Shown piece after piece: positions 63,486-64,000 of a stretch of DNA of 64,000 nucleotides. This stretch comes from Agrilactobacillus yilanensis (GTDB lineage: Bacteria > Bacillota > Bacilli > Lactobacillales > Lactobacillaceae). Position 1 is the stretch's first letter. Each line of letters opens with the position of its first letter. Both the position numbers and the translations under genes were made by a program. The stretch spans positions 1 to 64,000 of the forward strand of contig NZ_RHOY01000018.1 in assembly GCF_003946725.1 (NCBI RefSeq), read 5' to 3'. Below the pieces are notes generated by a model. It was not told the DNA's origin and made no database searches. It saw only the letters and a list, made by a program, of their open reading frames with translations.

Positions 63486-64000
63486 CTATTTGTTATAAGA
63501 AGGACGTACCAAATTAGCGATACGTTCAACGGCGGCCGGATCGCGATGGTCGAAAAATTGGCTTTCTTGGCGATCAAGCGTACTGATGGCTGTCATTTCA
63601 GCGGGAGTGAGTTTGAAGTCAAAAATATTCAGGTTTTCAGCCATGCGAGTCTGATGGACGGATTTTGCTAGCGCAACAATTCCTTGTTGAGTTAACCAAC
63701 GTAAGATTACTTGGCCGGTGCTTTTATGGTGATTGTTGGCAATTTCTGTTAGGACTTCATTAGTGAAAATATGATGTTTACCTTCTGCAAATGGGGCCCA
63801 AGCTTCGGGTTGAACGTGTTTATCACGCATATATTCAATGCTGGTAGTTTGCTGGTTAAATGGATTGATTTCAACCTGATTTAGAGCTGGCGTGACATCA
63901 TTATACAAGGCTAAATCAATCAACCGATCATTTTCAAAGTTTGAAACACCAATTGATTTAAGCTTGCCTTCTTTTTGCAGATCCTCCATAGCACGCCATG
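63486..64000 (-). CDS. Aldo/keto reductase, C-terminal part (cut by window edge)
   Basis: NADPH-dependent carbonyl reductase, seen only in its C-terminal half. The visible frame opens before the right edge (W-R-A-M-E-D-L-Q) and includes the family stretches KLKSIGVSNFENDRLIDL, NQVEINPFNQQ and the NADPH-phosphate-binding AKSVHQTRMAENL near the end. The N-terminal catalytic Asp-Tyr-Lys-His region lies outside the window. An ATG at 63989 is internal, not the start. It belongs to the same minus-strand group as the antiporter. An aldehyde or ketone substrate is likely but not determined. Confidence 0.88.
   Translation of the reverse strand, partial: WRAMEDLQKEGKLKSIGVSNFENDRLIDLALYNDVTPALNQVEINPFNQQTTSIEYMRDKHVQPEAWAPFAEGKHHIFTNEVLTEIANNHHKSTGQVILRWLTQQGIVALAKSVHQTRMAENLNIFDFKLTPAEMTAISTLDRQESQFFDHRDPAAVERIANLVRPSYNK

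Overview
The window is chromosomal DNA from a low-GC Gram-positive bacterium, almost certainly a member of the Lactobacillaceae. The evidence is strong Shine-Dalgarno sites, many TTG/GTG starts, a 316-residue thymidylate synthase of the L. casei type, an ECF riboflavin transporter under an FMN riboswitch, and a gene order shared with Bacillus and lactobacilli (fer-ypbB-recQ-ypbE, cmk-rpsA-der-hup, ypiA-dapB-cca, thyA-dfrA, ypmR-ypmS-yozE). 6-phosphofructokinase, pyruvate kinase and a fructose PTS/1-phosphofructokinase operon point to Embden-Meyerhof (homofermentative) sugar use. I cannot fix the genus from sequence alone.

Layout. 1-0.3 kb: the end of what looks like an IS21-family element, then a tiny lysine-rich gene. 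0.4-4.6 kb: glutamine-type ABC transporter (glnP-glnQ) and uvrC. 4.7-8.4 kb, minus strand: fruR-fruK-fruA with a cre-like site and helically phased operator repeats. 8.5-17.2 kb: obgE, an OatA-like O-acetyltransferase, rnz-SDR-lapA, clpB and rpmF (cysteine-free L32). 17.2-19.4 kb: a lipoprotein, an orphan GntR/LacI-type regulator and a small membrane protein. 19.4-26.3 kb: dnaE, pfkA, pyk, ytwI-like. 26.4-31.3 kb: cvfB, fur, xerD, ribT, scpA, scpB, rluB. 31.3-32.1 kb: FMN riboswitch and ribU. 32.3-43.3 kb: fer, ypbB-like gene, recQ, LysM protein, cmk, rpsA, der, hup, TPR protein, dapB, cca. 43.3-52.7 kb: a gene of unknown function, an ABC-F ATPase, thyA-dfrA and a small membrane gene, hemolysin-III protein, degV, ypmR/ypmS/yozE and a C-terminal processing protease. 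Up to here the region is housekeeping.

From about 52.7 kb the content becomes accessory: an EbsC/YbaK deacylase, a GNAT acetyltransferase, a YjeM-like amino-acid permease, about 800 bp of gene debris, and then a compact stress cassette to the right edge. The cassette holds an MFS transporter, two SDR oxidoreductases, two MerR regulators, a flavodoxin, a CPA1 Na+/H+ antiporter and an aldo/keto reductase cut by the window end.

The main discovery candidate is a local MerR regulon. Four cassette genes (MFS, both SDRs, flavodoxin) have near-identical promoters: a TTGCCT-like -35, exactly 19 bp of spacer holding a CCTTNAAGT-NN-ACTTCAAGG dyad, and a -10. A fifth, degenerate copy precedes one merR gene, and a sixth 19-bp-spacer promoter with a different dyad precedes the other. 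This architecture resembles the AdhR/NmlR class of aldehyde/electrophile regulons, but neither local MerR protein contains a single cysteine, so the usual thiol sensing cannot apply to them.
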